From contig NZ_JOEA01000024.1 in assembly GCF_000719115.1 (NCBI RefSeq), positions 1 through 64,000 of the forward strand: a stretch of DNA of 64,000 bases, given 5' to 3'. The stretch's first letter is position 1. Each line of letters opens with the position of its first letter. The notes under the pieces were generated by a model. The model was given only the letters and a program-made list of their open reading frames with translations. It was not told where the DNA came from and made no database searches. The stretch is from Lentzea albidocapillata (lineage in GTDB: Bacteria > Actinomycetota > Actinomycetes > Mycobacteriales > Pseudonocardiaceae). The position numbers and the translations under genes were made by a program. Positions 52,262-61,882 of the stretch are shown piece by piece.

Positions 52262-53458
52262 ATGGCGCGCCTCGCCCAGACCGCGGGTCTCACGGACATC
52301 CAGGAAGAAATCCTCGCGACCGTCCGCACATTCGTGGACAAGGAGATCATCCCGCACGCCCAGACGCTGGAGCACGGCGACACGTACCCCGCCGACATCG
52401 TCGAGGGCATGAAGGAGATGGGCCTCTTCGGCCTGACGATCCCCGAGGAGTACGGCGGCCTGGGCGAGTCCCTGCTGACCTACGCGCTGGTGGTCGAGCA
52501 GATCGCGCGCGGCTGGATGAGCGTCTCCGGTGTCATCAACACCCACTTCATCGTGGCGCACATGCTCAAGCAGCACGGGACGCCCGAGCAGAAGCAGAAG
52601 TACCTGCCGCGCATGGCCGCGGGCGAGGTGCGCGGGTCGTTCTCCATGTCCGAGCCCGAACTCGGCTCCGACGTCGCCGCGATCCGCACCCGCGCGGTGA
52701 AGGGCGAGTCGGGTTACACCATCAACGGCCAGAAGATGTGGCTGACGAACGGCGGCACGTCGAACCTCACCGCCGTGCTGGTGAAGACCGATGAGGGCGC
52801 CGAGAAGCCACACCAGAACCTCACGGCGTTCCTGGTCGAGAAGCCCGAGGGCTACGGCGAGGTCCTGCCGGGCCTCACGATCCCCGGCAAGATCGACAAG
52901 ATGGGCTACAAGGGCGTCGACACCACCGAGATGGTGTTCGACGGCTTCGAGATCGCCGCGGACCAGGTGCTGGGCGGTGTCACGGGCCAGGGCTTCAGGC
53001 ACATGATGGACGGCGTCGAGGTCGGCCGCGTGAACGTCGCCGCCCGTGCGTGCGGCATCTCGATCCGCGCCTTCGAACTCGCCATCGAGTACGCCCAGCA
53101 GCGCAGGACGTTCGGCAAGGCCATCGTGGAGCACCAGGCCATCGCGTTCAAGCTCGCCGAGATGGCCACCAAGGTCGAGGCCGCGCACCTGATGATGGTC
53201 AACGCCGCGCGCCTCAAGGACTCGGGTCAGCGCAACGACGTCGAGGCCGGCATGGCGAAGCTCATCGCCTCCGAGTACTGCGCCGAGGTGACGCAGGAGT
53301 CGTTCCGCATCCACGGCGGCTACGGCTATTCCAAGGAATACGAAATCGAGCGCCTGATGCGCGAGGCCCCGTTCCTGCTGATCGGCGAGGGCACCTCGGA
53401 GATCCAGAAGACGATCATTTCGCGCGGCCTGCTCCGCGACTACCAGTCGCGCGGCTGA
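52262..53458 (+). CDS. Acyl-CoA dehydrogenase
   Basis: 398 residues. FAD-dependent alpha,beta-dehydrogenation of an acyl-CoA. Motifs: FGLTIPEEYGGLG, SMSEPELGSDVAAIRTRA (flavin/substrate loop), WLTNGGTSN, RVNVAARACGISIRAFELAI and the C-terminal GGYGYSKEYEIERLMREAP with LIGEGTSEIQ, which includes the region of the catalytic Glu in short/medium-chain enzymes. The chain-length preference is not evident. Good AAGGGAAG upstream of the ATG. Confidence 0.9.
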   Translation: MARLAQTAGLTDIQEEILATVRTFVDKEIIPHAQTLEHGDTYPADIVEGMKEMGLFGLTIPEEYGGLGESLLTYALVVEQIARGWMSVSGVINTHFIVAHMLKQHGTPEQKQKYLPRMAAGEVRGSFSMSEPELGSDVAAIRTRAVKGESGYTINGQKMWLTNGGTSNLTAVLVKTDEGAEKPHQNLTAFLVEKPEGYGEVLPGLTIPGKIDKMGYKGVDTTEMVFDGFEIAADQVLGGVTGQGFRHMMDGVEVGRVNVAARACGISIRAFELAIEYAQQRRTFGKAIVEHQAIAFKLAEMATKVEAAHLMMVNAARLKDSGQRNDVEAGMAKLIASEYCAEVTQESFRIHGGYGYSKEYEIERLMREAPFLLIGEGTSEIQKTIISRGLLRDYQSRG

Positions 53459-53476
53459 ACGCGCGTTGACGTTCGC

Positions 53477-53521
53477 CCGTTAGGGGCCGATCTTTCACGA
53501 GACTGGCCCCTAACGGTTTTT
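53477..53521 (+). terminator. Rho-independent terminator after acyl-CoA dehydrogenase
   Basis: A perfect 12-bp stem CCGTTAGGGGCC (53477-53488) with GGCCCCTAACGG (53505-53516), followed by five T. Confidence 0.93.
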
Positions 53522-53548
53522 GGCTGCGGGCCATAAGGTTCGCTCACT

Positions 53549-54370
53549 TTGAGCACAGATCTGACACTTCCCGGACCTGTGTCGCCGCCACACGTGGTCC
53601 GTCTGGAGCTGGACACGTTCTCCGGCGTCGACCGTCCCGCGCTGGCCAGGTGGTTCGGCGCCCTGTTCACCGACCTGCTCGCACCTCTGTGCCCGGCATC
53701 GGTCGAGGAGCTCGTGTCGGTGGCGCGCGACTACCACCCCTCCGATACAACGCCCTGGGGGCCGCCGGGATACGCCCGGCTGCTGCTCTCTTCGGGTGAC
53801 TTCACCCTTCCGTCGTGGTCCGCCGCCCTGGCCGACCTGCCGTCGTTCCTGCGCGTGCAACTGGTCCAGCTCGACTCCCAGGGCGTGCCCCTGGTCGATC
53901 ACGGCTGGAGCGCGGAAATCCTGCTGAAGGACGACCCCGCGTTCCCGCACCAGGTCGTTGTCACGGCCTCGCGGTCGCTGTTCGGCGGCTGGATTTCCCA
54001 TGCGGTGCAACAGGATTGGCTGTCCGTCTTCCGGTCGGGCGCCTCGTTGGCGCGGGCCAGCGGCGGCTGGATCACGCTGGACCGCGTCGGCGTGCGGACC
54101 GCGCACGAGGTCGCCGCCGGCGTCGGCCTGGACGAATCCCTTTTCATGGCAGCGGAAATGACGCGCGGCCCGCACTGGGCGACGTTGCTGGGTCCGCGTC
54201 AGGTCGCCGCTTTGGGTGGTGTGCAGGAGGTCTGCGCGACGGCGCCGTGTTTTTCCGTCGAGCACCTCGGCGGCGGCCGCATACTTCTGCAGCTGACGGA
54301 ACACCTCGACGAGGTGCCGCCGGACGTGGTGCGGAAGCTGGCCGAGTTCCTCGGACCGGTGCTGCACTGA
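53549..54370 (+). CDS. Uncharacterised protein
   Basis: 273 residues from a TTG start. No signal or TM. Features: PPHVVRLELDTFSGVDRPAL, HPSDTTPWGPPGYARLLLSS and a strand-rich middle (LRVQLVQLDSQGVPLVDHGW). I recognise no family. It is followed after 43 bases by another unknown gene on the same strand. Base composition is like its neighbours. Confidence 0.62.
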   Translation: MSTDLTLPGPVSPPHVVRLELDTFSGVDRPALARWFGALFTDLLAPLCPASVEELVSVARDYHPSDTTPWGPPGYARLLLSSGDFTLPSWSAALADLPSFLRVQLVQLDSQGVPLVDHGWSAEILLKDDPAFPHQVVVTASRSLFGGWISHAVQQDWLSVFRSGASLARASGGWITLDRVGVRTAHEVAAGVGLDESLFMAAEMTRGPHWATLLGPRQVAALGGVQEVCATAPCFSVEHLGGGRILLQLTEHLDEVPPDVVRKLAEFLGPVLH

Positions 54371-54413
54371 ACTCGACCGGCGAGATCCGCGCTCGTTTGG
54401 GACCCTGTGATCC

Positions 54414-55013
54414 GTGAGGCCTTCACCGAAAACCGATGCGCTCGTCGCCGTGGACACCGCGCTGCGCCCGGCGGGCTTCGTGCGGCGCGGCCACGTCTGG
54501 CTCCAGGAACGCGGTGACGGCGTCTCGGGCTGGCTCGGCTTCGGCATCGCGGGCGCGCTCGACCTGACGCCGCTGGTCGGCGTCTGTTTCCGCCACTACG
54601 ACGCGGTCTGCCGCACCCTTGGTGTCGGAATCCCGACCACGCCCGTGGTGTCCACGCCGCTCGGCAACCTGATGCCCGACAAGCCCGTCTGGAAGTGGAC
54701 CTTCACGCCCGGCGGCGACCCCGCTCCCGTGGCGGCGTCGCTGGTGGCCGCGTTCCTCAAGCACGGCAAGCCGTACATCGACAAGTACGCCAAGTGGGAC
54801 ACTCTGGCCCGCGAACTCGTCGCGAAGCCGGAGTCGTTGCTCGACTTCGAACGGGCGCGCAAGCTCGCGGTCATCCACGTGCTCGGCGGGAACGCCGGTG
54901 CGGCCCGTGAGGCGCTGAAGAAGGAGACGGAACGGGTGGAGGACAGCCGGGACGTGTACGCGCGGTCGCACCGCGCGCTCGTGCACCGGTTCGAAATCGC
55001 GTTTCCCGGCTGA
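54414..55013 (+). CDS. Uncharacterised protein, weakly DUF4304-like
   Basis: 199 residues from GTG. The opening (DTALRPAGFVRRGHVWLQER, SGWLGFGIA) has the look of DUF4304 proteins, where a GFxRxGxxF motif starts the domain; the helical C-terminus (ERARKLAVIHVLGGNAGAAR) does not help. No membrane or catalytic motif. Likely co-transcribed with the preceding unknown. Confidence 0.55.
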   Translation: MRPSPKTDALVAVDTALRPAGFVRRGHVWLQERGDGVSGWLGFGIAGALDLTPLVGVCFRHYDAVCRTLGVGIPTTPVVSTPLGNLMPDKPVWKWTFTPGGDPAPVAASLVAAFLKHGKPYIDKYAKWDTLARELVAKPESLLDFERARKLAVIHVLGGNAGAAREALKKETERVEDSRDVYARSHRALVHRFEIAFPG

Positions 55014-55146
55014 CAGTCCGCGACGACGACCAAGTCGTCACGCCACCCGAAGGCTGAAACCGGCAAAACACCCGTAGGCGTATCGGCACGCCGCAGCGGG
55101 CACTGGCAGGATGGGACGATCAGCGCGTCCGACAGAGGTGGTTCCA

Positions 55147-55671
55147 GTGACGAGTCCGTTCGCCAACCCGAACCGGCCCGGCGTCCCTCCCCGCCTGCCC
55201 ACTCCGCCGACGGGGTGGCCGATCGGTTCGTACGCCACGTACGAGGAGGCGCAACGCGCGGTAGACCACCTGGCCGCGGAGGACTTCCCGGTCCAGGAAG
55301 TCATGATCGTCGGCGTGGACCTGATGCTGGTCGAGCGGATCACCGGCAAGCTCACCTGGAGCCGGGTGCTGATGACCGGCGCGGCGAGTGGTGCCTGGTT
55401 CGGTCTCTTCGTCGGCCTGCTGCTGACCCTCTTCAGCCCCGAGCCGGGCGTCACGGTCGGCCCGGTGCTCACCGGTCTGATCACCGGTGTCTTCTTCGGT
55501 CTGGTGTTCGCGGCGGTCGGGTACGGGTCGGCGCGCGGTAAGCGGGACTTCCAGTCCGCGAGTCAGCTGGTCGCGAACCGGTATGACGTGCTCTGCCACC
55601 CGAAGTCCGCCGAGAAGGGCCGTGACCTGCTCGCGAGGCTCGCGATGCGTCCCGTGAACCCGAGTTCTTAA
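55147..55671 (+). CDS. General-stress-protein-17M-like membrane protein
   Basis: 174 residues from GTG 55147 behind GAGGTG. N-terminal domain GSYATYEEAQRAVDHLAAED, VQEVMIVGVDL resembles GSP17M; a central pair of glycine-rich TM helices (LMTGAASGAWFGLFVGLLLT, LITGVFFGLVFAAVGYG) follows, then a soluble tail. It lies just before lpqY, as Rv1234 does in mycobacteria. Function unknown. Confidence 0.8.
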   Translation: MTSPFANPNRPGVPPRLPTPPTGWPIGSYATYEEAQRAVDHLAAEDFPVQEVMIVGVDLMLVERITGKLTWSRVLMTGAASGAWFGLFVGLLLTLFSPEPGVTVGPVLTGLITGVFFGLVFAAVGYGSARGKRDFQSASQLVANRYDVLCHPKSAEKGRDLLARLAMRPVNPSS

Positions 55672-55838
55672 GCTTCACATAAGACCATTGGTTCTGAATC
55701 GTTGCTTCCCTTGGTTGCGGCTCGTGATCACCAGGCCTAGGTTCATTTGACCGGTCCGCCCGGTGCGGCCGGTGGCACGACGAGGTGCCGGGCGCTGCGG
55801 TCTGGCTCCTCCGTGTAGTCGGGAAGGAGGCAGGGCCG

Positions 55839-57092
55839 ATGGGTGCGACGAGGCGCTATCGACTCGCCGCCGGAGTGGGAGCCGCGGTACTCGCGGCAGG
55901 AACCCTCACGGCTTGCGGGTCTGGCGACCAAGGCATCACCGTCAACGTTTACAAGTATCCCCAGGAGAACTTCCAGGCCATCGTCGACAGCTGCAACGCG
56001 AAGGCCGGCGGGCGATACAACATCGTCTACAACAAGCTGCCGCGGGAGGCGGACGGTCAGCGCGAGCAGATGGTGCGCAGACTTGCAGCAGAGGACGACA
56101 GCATGGACGTCCTCGGGCTCGACGTCACGTGGACCGCGGAACTCGCGAAGGCGGGCTGGATCAGGGAATTCACCGGTTCGGTCAAGTCGCAGGTGGAGAA
56201 CGGCACGCTGAAGACGCCGCTCGAGACGGCGACGTACGAGGGCAAGCTGTACGGCGCCCCGGACAACACCAACGTCCAGCTCCTCTGGTACCGCTCCGAC
56301 CTCGTGCCCACGCCGCCGAAGACGTGGGACGAGATGATCTCCATGGCCGAGGCGCTGGTGGCGGAAGGGAAGCCCGGCCAGATCGTGGGACAGGGCAAGC
56401 AGTACGAGGGGCTCGTCGTGCTGTTCAACACTTTGGTCAAATCCAACGGCGGCACCATCCTCGACGAGAACGGCACCAAGGCCATCGTCGACGACAAGGC
56501 CGTGGAAGCGTTGGAGGCGTTGAAGAAGCTCGCCACGTCGTCGGCGATCGACCCGTCGTTCTCCAACGCCGCGGAGGACAACGCGCGCCTCGCCATGGAG
56601 AACGGCAACGCGGCGTTCCAGCTCAACTGGCCGTACGTCTACGCGGCGGCGCAGAAGAAGCCGGAGTTCGCCAAGAACTTCAAGTGGGCGCCGTACCCCA
56701 CGGTGAGCGGTGACCAGGCCAAGGTCACCGTCGGCGGGATCAACTACGCCGTCAGCAACTACACCGCGCATACGGACGAGTCGTTCGACGCGGTGTTGTG
56801 CTTGCGTGGCGCGGAAAGCCAGAAGCTCGCCGCGCTCAAGGACGGTGTGCCGCCGACCATCGAGGCCGTCTACGACGAGCCCGAGATGGCCGAGGCGTAC
56901 CCGATGCGCGACGACATCCTGGAGACGCTCAGGAACGCGAGTGTGCGGCCGCGTACGCCCGCCTACCAGAACGTCTCGACGGTCATCTCCACGATCCTGT
57001 CGCCGCCCGCGAGCATCGACCCGCAGGCGACGGCGGACAGGCTGCGCCAGGAACTGCAGGACGCTCTCGACTCCAAGGGGGTGCTGCCGTGA
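55839..57092 (+). CDS. lpqY: Trehalose ABC transporter substrate-binding lipoprotein LpqY
   Basis: 417 residues. Family 1 sugar-binding lipoprotein with signal peptide and lipobox LTAC (Cys26). The order with two MalFG-type permeases and a MalK-type ATPase, and the mycobacterial gene order, identify LpqY, which recovers trehalose released from mycolate or glycolipid turnover. AAGGAGG 8 bases before the ATG. The stop overlaps sugA. Confidence 0.87.
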   Translation: MGATRRYRLAAGVGAAVLAAGTLTACGSGDQGITVNVYKYPQENFQAIVDSCNAKAGGRYNIVYNKLPREADGQREQMVRRLAAEDDSMDVLGLDVTWTAELAKAGWIREFTGSVKSQVENGTLKTPLETATYEGKLYGAPDNTNVQLLWYRSDLVPTPPKTWDEMISMAEALVAEGKPGQIVGQGKQYEGLVVLFNTLVKSNGGTILDENGTKAIVDDKAVEALEALKKLATSSAIDPSFSNAAEDNARLAMENGNAAFQLNWPYVYAAAQKKPEFAKNFKWAPYPTVSGDQAKVTVGGINYAVSNYTAHTDESFDAVLCLRGAESQKLAALKDGVPPTIEAVYDEPEMAEAYPMRDDILETLRNASVRPRTPAYQNVSTVISTILSPPASIDPQATADRLRQELQDALDSKGVLP

Positions 57093-58045
57093 GTCATGCG
57101 GCCACAGAAGACGCTGTGCAGGCAGAGACGGCAGAACCCGTTGCGCCCAAGAAGAAGGCGGCGCTGAGCGAGGGCAAGAGAGCCGAACGCAAACTCGGCT
57201 GGCTGCTCTGCGCGCCCGCCGCGCTCACCATGATCGCGGTGACCGGCTGGCCGATCCTCTACTCGGTGCTGCTGTCGATGCAGAGGTTCGACCTGAAGTT
57301 CCCGGACCGCACCGAGTGGATCTGGTTCGACAACTACATCACCGTGCTCAGCAGTCCGTACTGGTGGAACGCGGTGTGGGTGACGGTGTTGCTCACCGTC
57401 GTCACGGTCGCGGTCGAACTGGTGCTGGGCATGTCGCTCGCGCTGATCATGCACCGGGCGCTCGTCGGTCGCGGCATCGTCCGCACGACGACGCTGATCC
57501 CGTACGGCATCGTCACGGTCGTGGCCGCGTTCTCCTGGCGCTTCGCCTGGACGCCCGGCACCGGCTACCTCGCCGAGGCGCTCGGCGGCGATCCCGTGCT
57601 CACCGAGAAGATCCCGGCGCTGATGGTCGTCGGTCTCGCGGAGATCTGGAAGACCACGCCGTTCATGGCCCTGCTGCTGATGGCGGGCCTGGCGCTGGTG
57701 CCGGACGACCTGCTCAAGGCCGCCGCGATGGACGGCGCGAGCGGGTGGCAGCGGTTCATCAGAATCACCGTGCCGATCATGAAGCCGGCGATCCTGGTGG
57801 CGTTGCTGTTCCGCACGCTCGACGCGTTCCGGATCTTCGACAACCTCTTCGTGCTCACCGCTGGTTCGCAGGGCACGTCGTCGGTGTCGATGCTGACCTA
57901 CAACAACCTCATCAAGGGCTTGAACCTCGGTATCGGATCCACGATGTCCGTGCTGATCTTCATCATGGTCGCGATCATCGCGTTCGTGTTCATCAAGCTC
58001 TTCGGCACCGCTGCCCCCGGCAGTGACGACGGAGGGAAGCGCTGA
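57089..58045 (+). CDS. sugA: Trehalose ABC transporter permease SugA
   Basis: 318 residues, MalF-type permease with six TM helices after a charged N-terminus ([17 protein letters not shown]). The EAA loop reads [23 protein letters not shown] overlaps the lpqY stop; the stop overlaps the sugB ATG. Functions as a heterodimer with SugB. Confidence 0.9.
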   Translation: MSHAATEDAVQAETAEPVAPKKKAALSEGKRAERKLGWLLCAPAALTMIAVTGWPILYSVLLSMQRFDLKFPDRTEWIWFDNYITVLSSPYWWNAVWVTVLLTVVTVAVELVLGMSLALIMHRALVGRGIVRTTTLIPYGIVTVVAAFSWRFAWTPGTGYLAEALGGDPVLTEKIPALMVVGLAEIWKTTPFMALLLMAGLALVPDDLLKAAAMDGASGWQRFIRITVPIMKPAILVALLFRTLDAFRIFDNLFVLTAGSQGTSSVSMLTYNNLIKGLNLGIGSTMSVLIFIMVAIIAFVFIKLFGTAAPGSDDGGKR

Positions 58046-58890
58046 TGGCGGGTATCGGAGGAGCGGAGACCCCGGCCAAGAAGTGGGGCTGGGGTGTGCT
58101 CAACACGGTGGTCGTGATCTACGCGCTGGTTCCGGTGCTGTGGATCGTGTCGCTGTCGTTCAAGTCGTCGAAGACGTTGGCGGACGGCAACTTCATCCCT
58201 CGCGAGTGGAGTCTGGAGAACTACCAGAACATCTTCTCGACGTCCGAGTTCACGCGGGCACTGATCAACTCCATCGGTATCGCGGTCATCGCGACCGCGA
58301 TCGCCGTGGTGTTCGGCACGATGGCCGCCTACGCCATCGCGCGGCTCGACTTCCCCGGCAAGAACCTGCTGGTGGGCGTCTCGCTGCTGATCGCGATGTT
58401 CCCGCAGGTCTCGCTGGTGTCGCCGTTGTTCGAGATCGAGCGCTCCCTTGGCTTGTTCGACACGTGGCCCGGCCTGATCCTGCCGTACATCACGTTCGCG
58501 CTGCCGCTCGCGATCTACACCCTGTCGGCGTTCTTCCGCGAGATCCCCTGGGAGCTCGAGAAGGCGGCGAAGATGGACGGTGCGACGCCGGGGCAGGCGT
58601 TCCGTCGCGTCATCGCGCCGCTGGCCGCGCCGGGTGTGTTCACGACGGCGATCCTGGTGTTCATCTTCTGCTGGAACGACTTCCTGTTCGCGATCTCGCT
58701 CACCTCGACCGAGCAGTCGCGGACCGTGCCGGTGGCGCTGTCGTTCTTCACCGGTAGTTCCCAGTTCGAGGACCCGGCCGGGTCGATCGCGGCGGCGGCC
58801 GTGGTCATCACGATCCCGATCATCCTCTTCGTGTTGTTCTTCCAGCGCCGGATCGTCGCCGGCCTGACCTCCGGCGCCGTCAAGGGGTGA
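58045..58890 (+). CDS. sugB: Trehalose ABC transporter permease SugB
   Basis: 281 residues, MalG-type permease with six TM helices. EAA loop [20 protein letters not shown], and [20 protein letters not shown] before the periplasmic loop. ATG overlaps the sugA stop. 8 bases separate it from sugC. Confidence 0.92.
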   Translation: MAGIGGAETPAKKWGWGVLNTVVVIYALVPVLWIVSLSFKSSKTLADGNFIPREWSLENYQNIFSTSEFTRALINSIGIAVIATAIAVVFGTMAAYAIARLDFPGKNLLVGVSLLIAMFPQVSLVSPLFEIERSLGLFDTWPGLILPYITFALPLAIYTLSAFFREIPWELEKAAKMDGATPGQAFRRVIAPLAAPGVFTTAILVFIFCWNDFLFAISLTSTEQSRTVPVALSFFTGSSQFEDPAGSIAAAAVVITIPIILFVLFFQRRIVAGLTSGAVKG

Positions 58891-58898
58891 GTTGACCA

Positions 58899-60083
58899 AT
58901 GGCAGAGATCGTTCTGGACAAGGTGACCAAGCGGTATCCCGACGGCGCTTTGGCCGTGCAGGAGGTCAACCTGGAGATCGCCGACGGCGAGTTCATCATC
59001 CTGGTCGGGCCGTCCGGCTGCGGGAAGTCCACCACCCTCAACATGATCGCGGGGCTGGAGGACATCACCGACGGCGAGCTGCGCATCGGCGGGCAGCGCG
59101 TCAACGAGAAGGCGCCCAAGGACCGCGACATCGCGATGGTGTTCCAGTCCTACGCGCTTTACCCGCACATGACGGTGAAGGAGAACATGGCCTTCCCGTT
59201 GAGGCTGGCCAAGGTCGACAACGCGACGGTCGAGCGGAAGGTCAACGACGCAGCGGAGATCCTGGATCTGACGCAGCACCTCGACCGCAAACCGTCCAAC
59301 CTGTCCGGTGGTCAGCGGCAGCGCGTGGCGATGGGTCGCGCGATCGTGCGCAGCCCCAAGGCGTTCCTCATGGACGAACCGCTGTCCAACCTGGACGCCA
59401 AGCTGCGCGTGCAGATGCGCACCTCGGTGTCGCGCCTGCAGAAGCAGCTCGGCACGACCACGGTGTACGTGACGCACGACCAGACCGAGGCGATGACCCT
59501 CGGCGACCGGGTCGTCGTCATGCGCGGCGGTGTCGTACAGCAGATCGGCGCACCGCAGTTCCTCTACGAGCAGCCGGCGAACCTGTTCGTCGCGGGCTTC
59601 ATCGGCTCCCCGTCGATGAACTTCGTGCCGGCGTCGCTGGAGAACGGCTCGCTGCGGTCGGTGCTCGGCGACGTGACGCTGACGGACCGGGTGCGGCAGC
59701 TGATCGAGAGTGCCGACGCGCCCCGCGAAGTGATCATGGGCATCCGCCCCGAGCACTTCGAGGACGCGGCACTGGTCGACGCGGAGGCACTGTCGTCGGG
59801 CGGCAAGTTCACCTCGCAGGTGGACGTGCTGGAGTCGATGGGCTCGGACAAGTACGCCTACTTCAACCTCACGGGCGAGCAGGCGGCCTCGGCGGAGCTC
59901 CAGGAACTCGCGGCGGACGCGGGAGCGGACGACGTGCCGGGTGACGGCATCTCGCTCGTGACGCGACTGTCCTCCGCGTCCGGTGCGGTGGAGGGCGCCT
60001 CGGCGGACATCTGGTTCGACGCGGACAAGGTGCAGCTCTTCGACCCGTCCAGTGGCAGGAACCTGACTTACACGGAACGGTGA
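58899..60083 (+). CDS. sugC: Trehalose ABC transporter ATPase SugC
   Basis: 394 residues, MalK/UgpC-type. Walker A GPSGCGKS (37-44), Q-loop [13 protein letters not shown], signature [14 protein letters not shown], Walker [17 protein letters not shown]-loop VTHDQTEAM. The C-terminal TOBE/regulatory domain (from about 240) includes [11 protein letters not shown]. Ends the operon at a strong terminator. Confidence 0.93.
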   Translation: MAEIVLDKVTKRYPDGALAVQEVNLEIADGEFIILVGPSGCGKSTTLNMIAGLEDITDGELRIGGQRVNEKAPKDRDIAMVFQSYALYPHMTVKENMAFPLRLAKVDNATVERKVNDAAEILDLTQHLDRKPSNLSGGQRQRVAMGRAIVRSPKAFLMDEPLSNLDAKLRVQMRTSVSRLQKQLGTTTVYVTHDQTEAMTLGDRVVVMRGGVVQQIGAPQFLYEQPANLFVAGFIGSPSMNFVPASLENGSLRSVLGDVTLTDRVRQLIESADAPREVIMGIRPEHFEDAALVDAEALSSGGKFTSQVDVLESMGSDKYAYFNLTGEQAASAELQELAADAGADDVPGDGISLVTRLSSASGAVEGASADIWFDADKVQLFDPSSGRNLTYTER

Positions 60084-60095
60084 ATTCTCGTTTTG

Positions 60096-60133
60096 CGGGC
60101 CGCCTTCCCCTCTCGGGAAGGCGGCCCGTTTTT
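60096..60133 (+). terminator. Rho-independent terminator of lpqY-sugABC
   Basis: A perfect 14-bp stem CGGGCCGCCTTCCC (60096-60109) with GGGAAGGCGGCCCG (60115-60128), then TTTTT. Confidence 0.95.
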
Positions 60134-60134
60134 G

Positions 60135-60164
60135 TCACTCGATCGAGTGAGGGCGAAAGCCCTC
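60135..60164. promoter_or_regulatory. 16-bp palindrome and GAAA-loop hairpin upstream of the SDR gene
   Basis: TCACTCGATCGAGTGA (60135-60150) is a perfect palindrome, a likely dimeric repressor site (TetR/FadR style). Directly after it GAGGGC-GAAA-GCCCTC (60149-60164) is a 6-bp stem with a GNRA tetraloop. They lie about 190 bases before the SDR start; no other gene is seen in this gap. Confidence 0.5.
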
Positions 60165-60353
60165 GTGCAGCCGGGACTGATTAGTCCCACCCTATCTGCC
60201 CTGCCGAACTCGGTTCGCCATTGGGCGCTCGGCAGCGACATCTCATCGAAACGTGGTCTTCGCTTCTTCGGACAGTCCGCACGCTTGTCGAAGGCGGGTA
60301 CAGGACCACAGGGGGGTTCCGGGGAACCGCCGCCGAGTGAAAGAGAGCGTGCA

Positions 60354-61241
60354 ATGGGGATCCTGGACGGAAAAGCGGTAGTCATCACGGGGGCGGGCCG
60401 AGGACTGGGCGAGGCGTACGCGATGCACGCTGCCCTCGCGGGTGCGTCGGTGGTGGTCAACGACAACGACGGTGACCTGGCAGAACGGGTGGCAGAGCAC
60501 ATCCGCGAGTTCGGCGGCCGAGCCGTGGCCTCGAACCACACGGTCGCCGACCCGAGCGAGGCGGCCAAGATCGTCGACCTGTGCGTCGACGAATTCGGCC
60601 GCGTCGACGGTCTGGTGAACAACGCGGGCCTGAACTACGAGACAGCGCCGTGGGAAGACGATCCCGAGACGATCAGGCACGTGGTCGAGGTGAACGTCCT
60701 CGGCGTCATCTACACCGGAATCGCGGCGATGCGCGCGATGCGGGCCACCGGCGGCGGCTCCATCATCAACATTTCCTCCGGCGCGTCATTCGGCCAGCGC
60801 AAACTCGCCACCTATTCGGCGACCAAGGGCGCGGTGGCCTCACTGAGCTACTCGTGGGCCCTCGACCTGGAAGCCGAAGGCATCCGCGTGAACGCCGTGT
60901 GCCCCGTCGCACACACGCGGATGGTGTGGAAGTCGGAACGCTCCCTGCGCGCCATTCCGGCCGACCGGACGCCGGGCAAGGTGGCGCCGCTCGTGCTGTT
61001 CCTGCTCTCGGACCGCGCCGAGGGCATCACCGGGCAGGTCATCCGGTGCAACGGCAGGCAGCTGCACATCGTGGGTCAGCCGTACTTCAAGCAGCCGATC
61101 CTGGAGAGCGACAACTGGGACACCGCTTCGGTCGAACGGGCGTTCACGGGCGTGCTGCAGGCGCACCTCGAACCGTACGGGTTGGAGAAGAGGATGCCTC
61201 CCCGGCTCCGTGCGCTGGTGGAGCCTTCACAGACCGCCTAG
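60354..61241 (+). CDS. Short-chain dehydrogenase/reductase
   Basis: 295 residues. Rossmann motif TGAGRGLGEAYA (cofactor glycines), VNDNDGDLAERV after the second strand (Asp suggests NAD(H)), LVNNAGLNYE, catalytic Ser in NISSGAS and YSATKGA (Tyr/Lys). The C-terminus is about 45 residues longer than a minimal SDR. ATG behind AAGAGAG. Substrate unknown. Confidence 0.88.
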   Translation: MGILDGKAVVITGAGRGLGEAYAMHAALAGASVVVNDNDGDLAERVAEHIREFGGRAVASNHTVADPSEAAKIVDLCVDEFGRVDGLVNNAGLNYETAPWEDDPETIRHVVEVNVLGVIYTGIAAMRAMRATGGGSIINISSGASFGQRKLATYSATKGAVASLSYSWALDLEAEGIRVNAVCPVAHTRMVWKSERSLRAIPADRTPGKVAPLVLFLLSDRAEGITGQVIRCNGRQLHIVGQPYFKQPILESDNWDTASVERAFTGVLQAHLEPYGLEKRMPPRLRALVEPSQTA

Positions 61242-61247
61242 CTCGGT

Positions 61248-61294
61248 GGATAGAAGTGTTGCCAGATCGGTCCAACCTGGTAACACTTCTATCC
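61248..61294 (+). promoter_or_regulatory. AbiEi operator: 18-bp inverted repeat abutting the start codon
   Basis: GGATAGAAGTGTTGCCAG (61248-61265) and CTGGTAACACTTCTATCC (61277-61294) match at 17 of 18 positions, 11 bases apart. The ATG of abiEi begins at the next base, 61295, so there is no room for a ribosome binding site and the message may be leaderless. AbiEi antitoxins are known to bind inverted repeats in their own promoter. Confidence 0.75.
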
Positions 61295-61882
61295 ATGGGA
61301 AGCCTGGAGACGTTGCCGAACACGTTCACCACGAGCTCGGCGAACAAGGCTGGCCTGCACTTTCGTGACCTGTACCGCCTCCGTGACGAGGGTGACCTGC
61401 TGGAGCTTTCGAGGGGCGTCTTCCGCAAAGCGGAAGCGCCGGCTCCGACATGGCCCGATCTGCTGGCGGTATCAGTGCGTGCCCCGCTCGCGGTCGTGTG
61501 CTGCGTGTCGGCAGCCGAGGTCCACGACCTCACCGACGAGATTCCCCGAGAGGTCCAGATCGCGGTTCCGCGTGGCCAGCGGCCGCCTCGCATCGAGTAT
61601 CCGCCTACCGAGGCCTTTCGCTTCAGCGCCACAACGTTCGACCTCGGACTCACCGAGGTGGAGGCGGCGCCAGGGGAGAACGTTCGTATCTACAACCCGG
61701 AAAGGACAGTTGTCGATCTCATGAGGTTGAGAGGCAGGCTCGGTGAGCCGCTGGCTCTTTCGGCGCTCCGCCGGTATTTGCTCCGGCGTGGCGCACGGCC
61801 CTGGCAGGTGCTCGCGTTCGCCCGGGAGCTCAGCGTCTTCGCGGCGGTGCGTGCGGCCGTGGACGCGGTGATCGCCGAGTGA
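61295..61882 (+). CDS. abiEi: AbiEi-family antitoxin (type IV toxin-antitoxin)
   Basis: 195 residues. An N-terminal winged helix (TTSSANKAGLHFRDLYRLRD, GDLLELSRGVFRKAEAP) and the AbiEi C-terminal domain (AVVCCVSAAEVHDLTDEIPR, YNPERTVVDLMRLRGRLGEP, LRRYLLRRGARPWQVLAFA). The antitoxin represses its own operon and counteracts AbiEii without tight binding. It ends 4 bases into the toxin start (GTGA). Confidence 0.86.
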   Translation: MGSLETLPNTFTTSSANKAGLHFRDLYRLRDEGDLLELSRGVFRKAEAPAPTWPDLLAVSVRAPLAVVCCVSAAEVHDLTDEIPREVQIAVPRGQRPPRIEYPPTEAFRFSATTFDLGLTEVEAAPGENVRIYNPERTVVDLMRLRGRLGEPLALSALRRYLLRRGARPWQVLAFARELSVFAAVRAAVDAVIAE

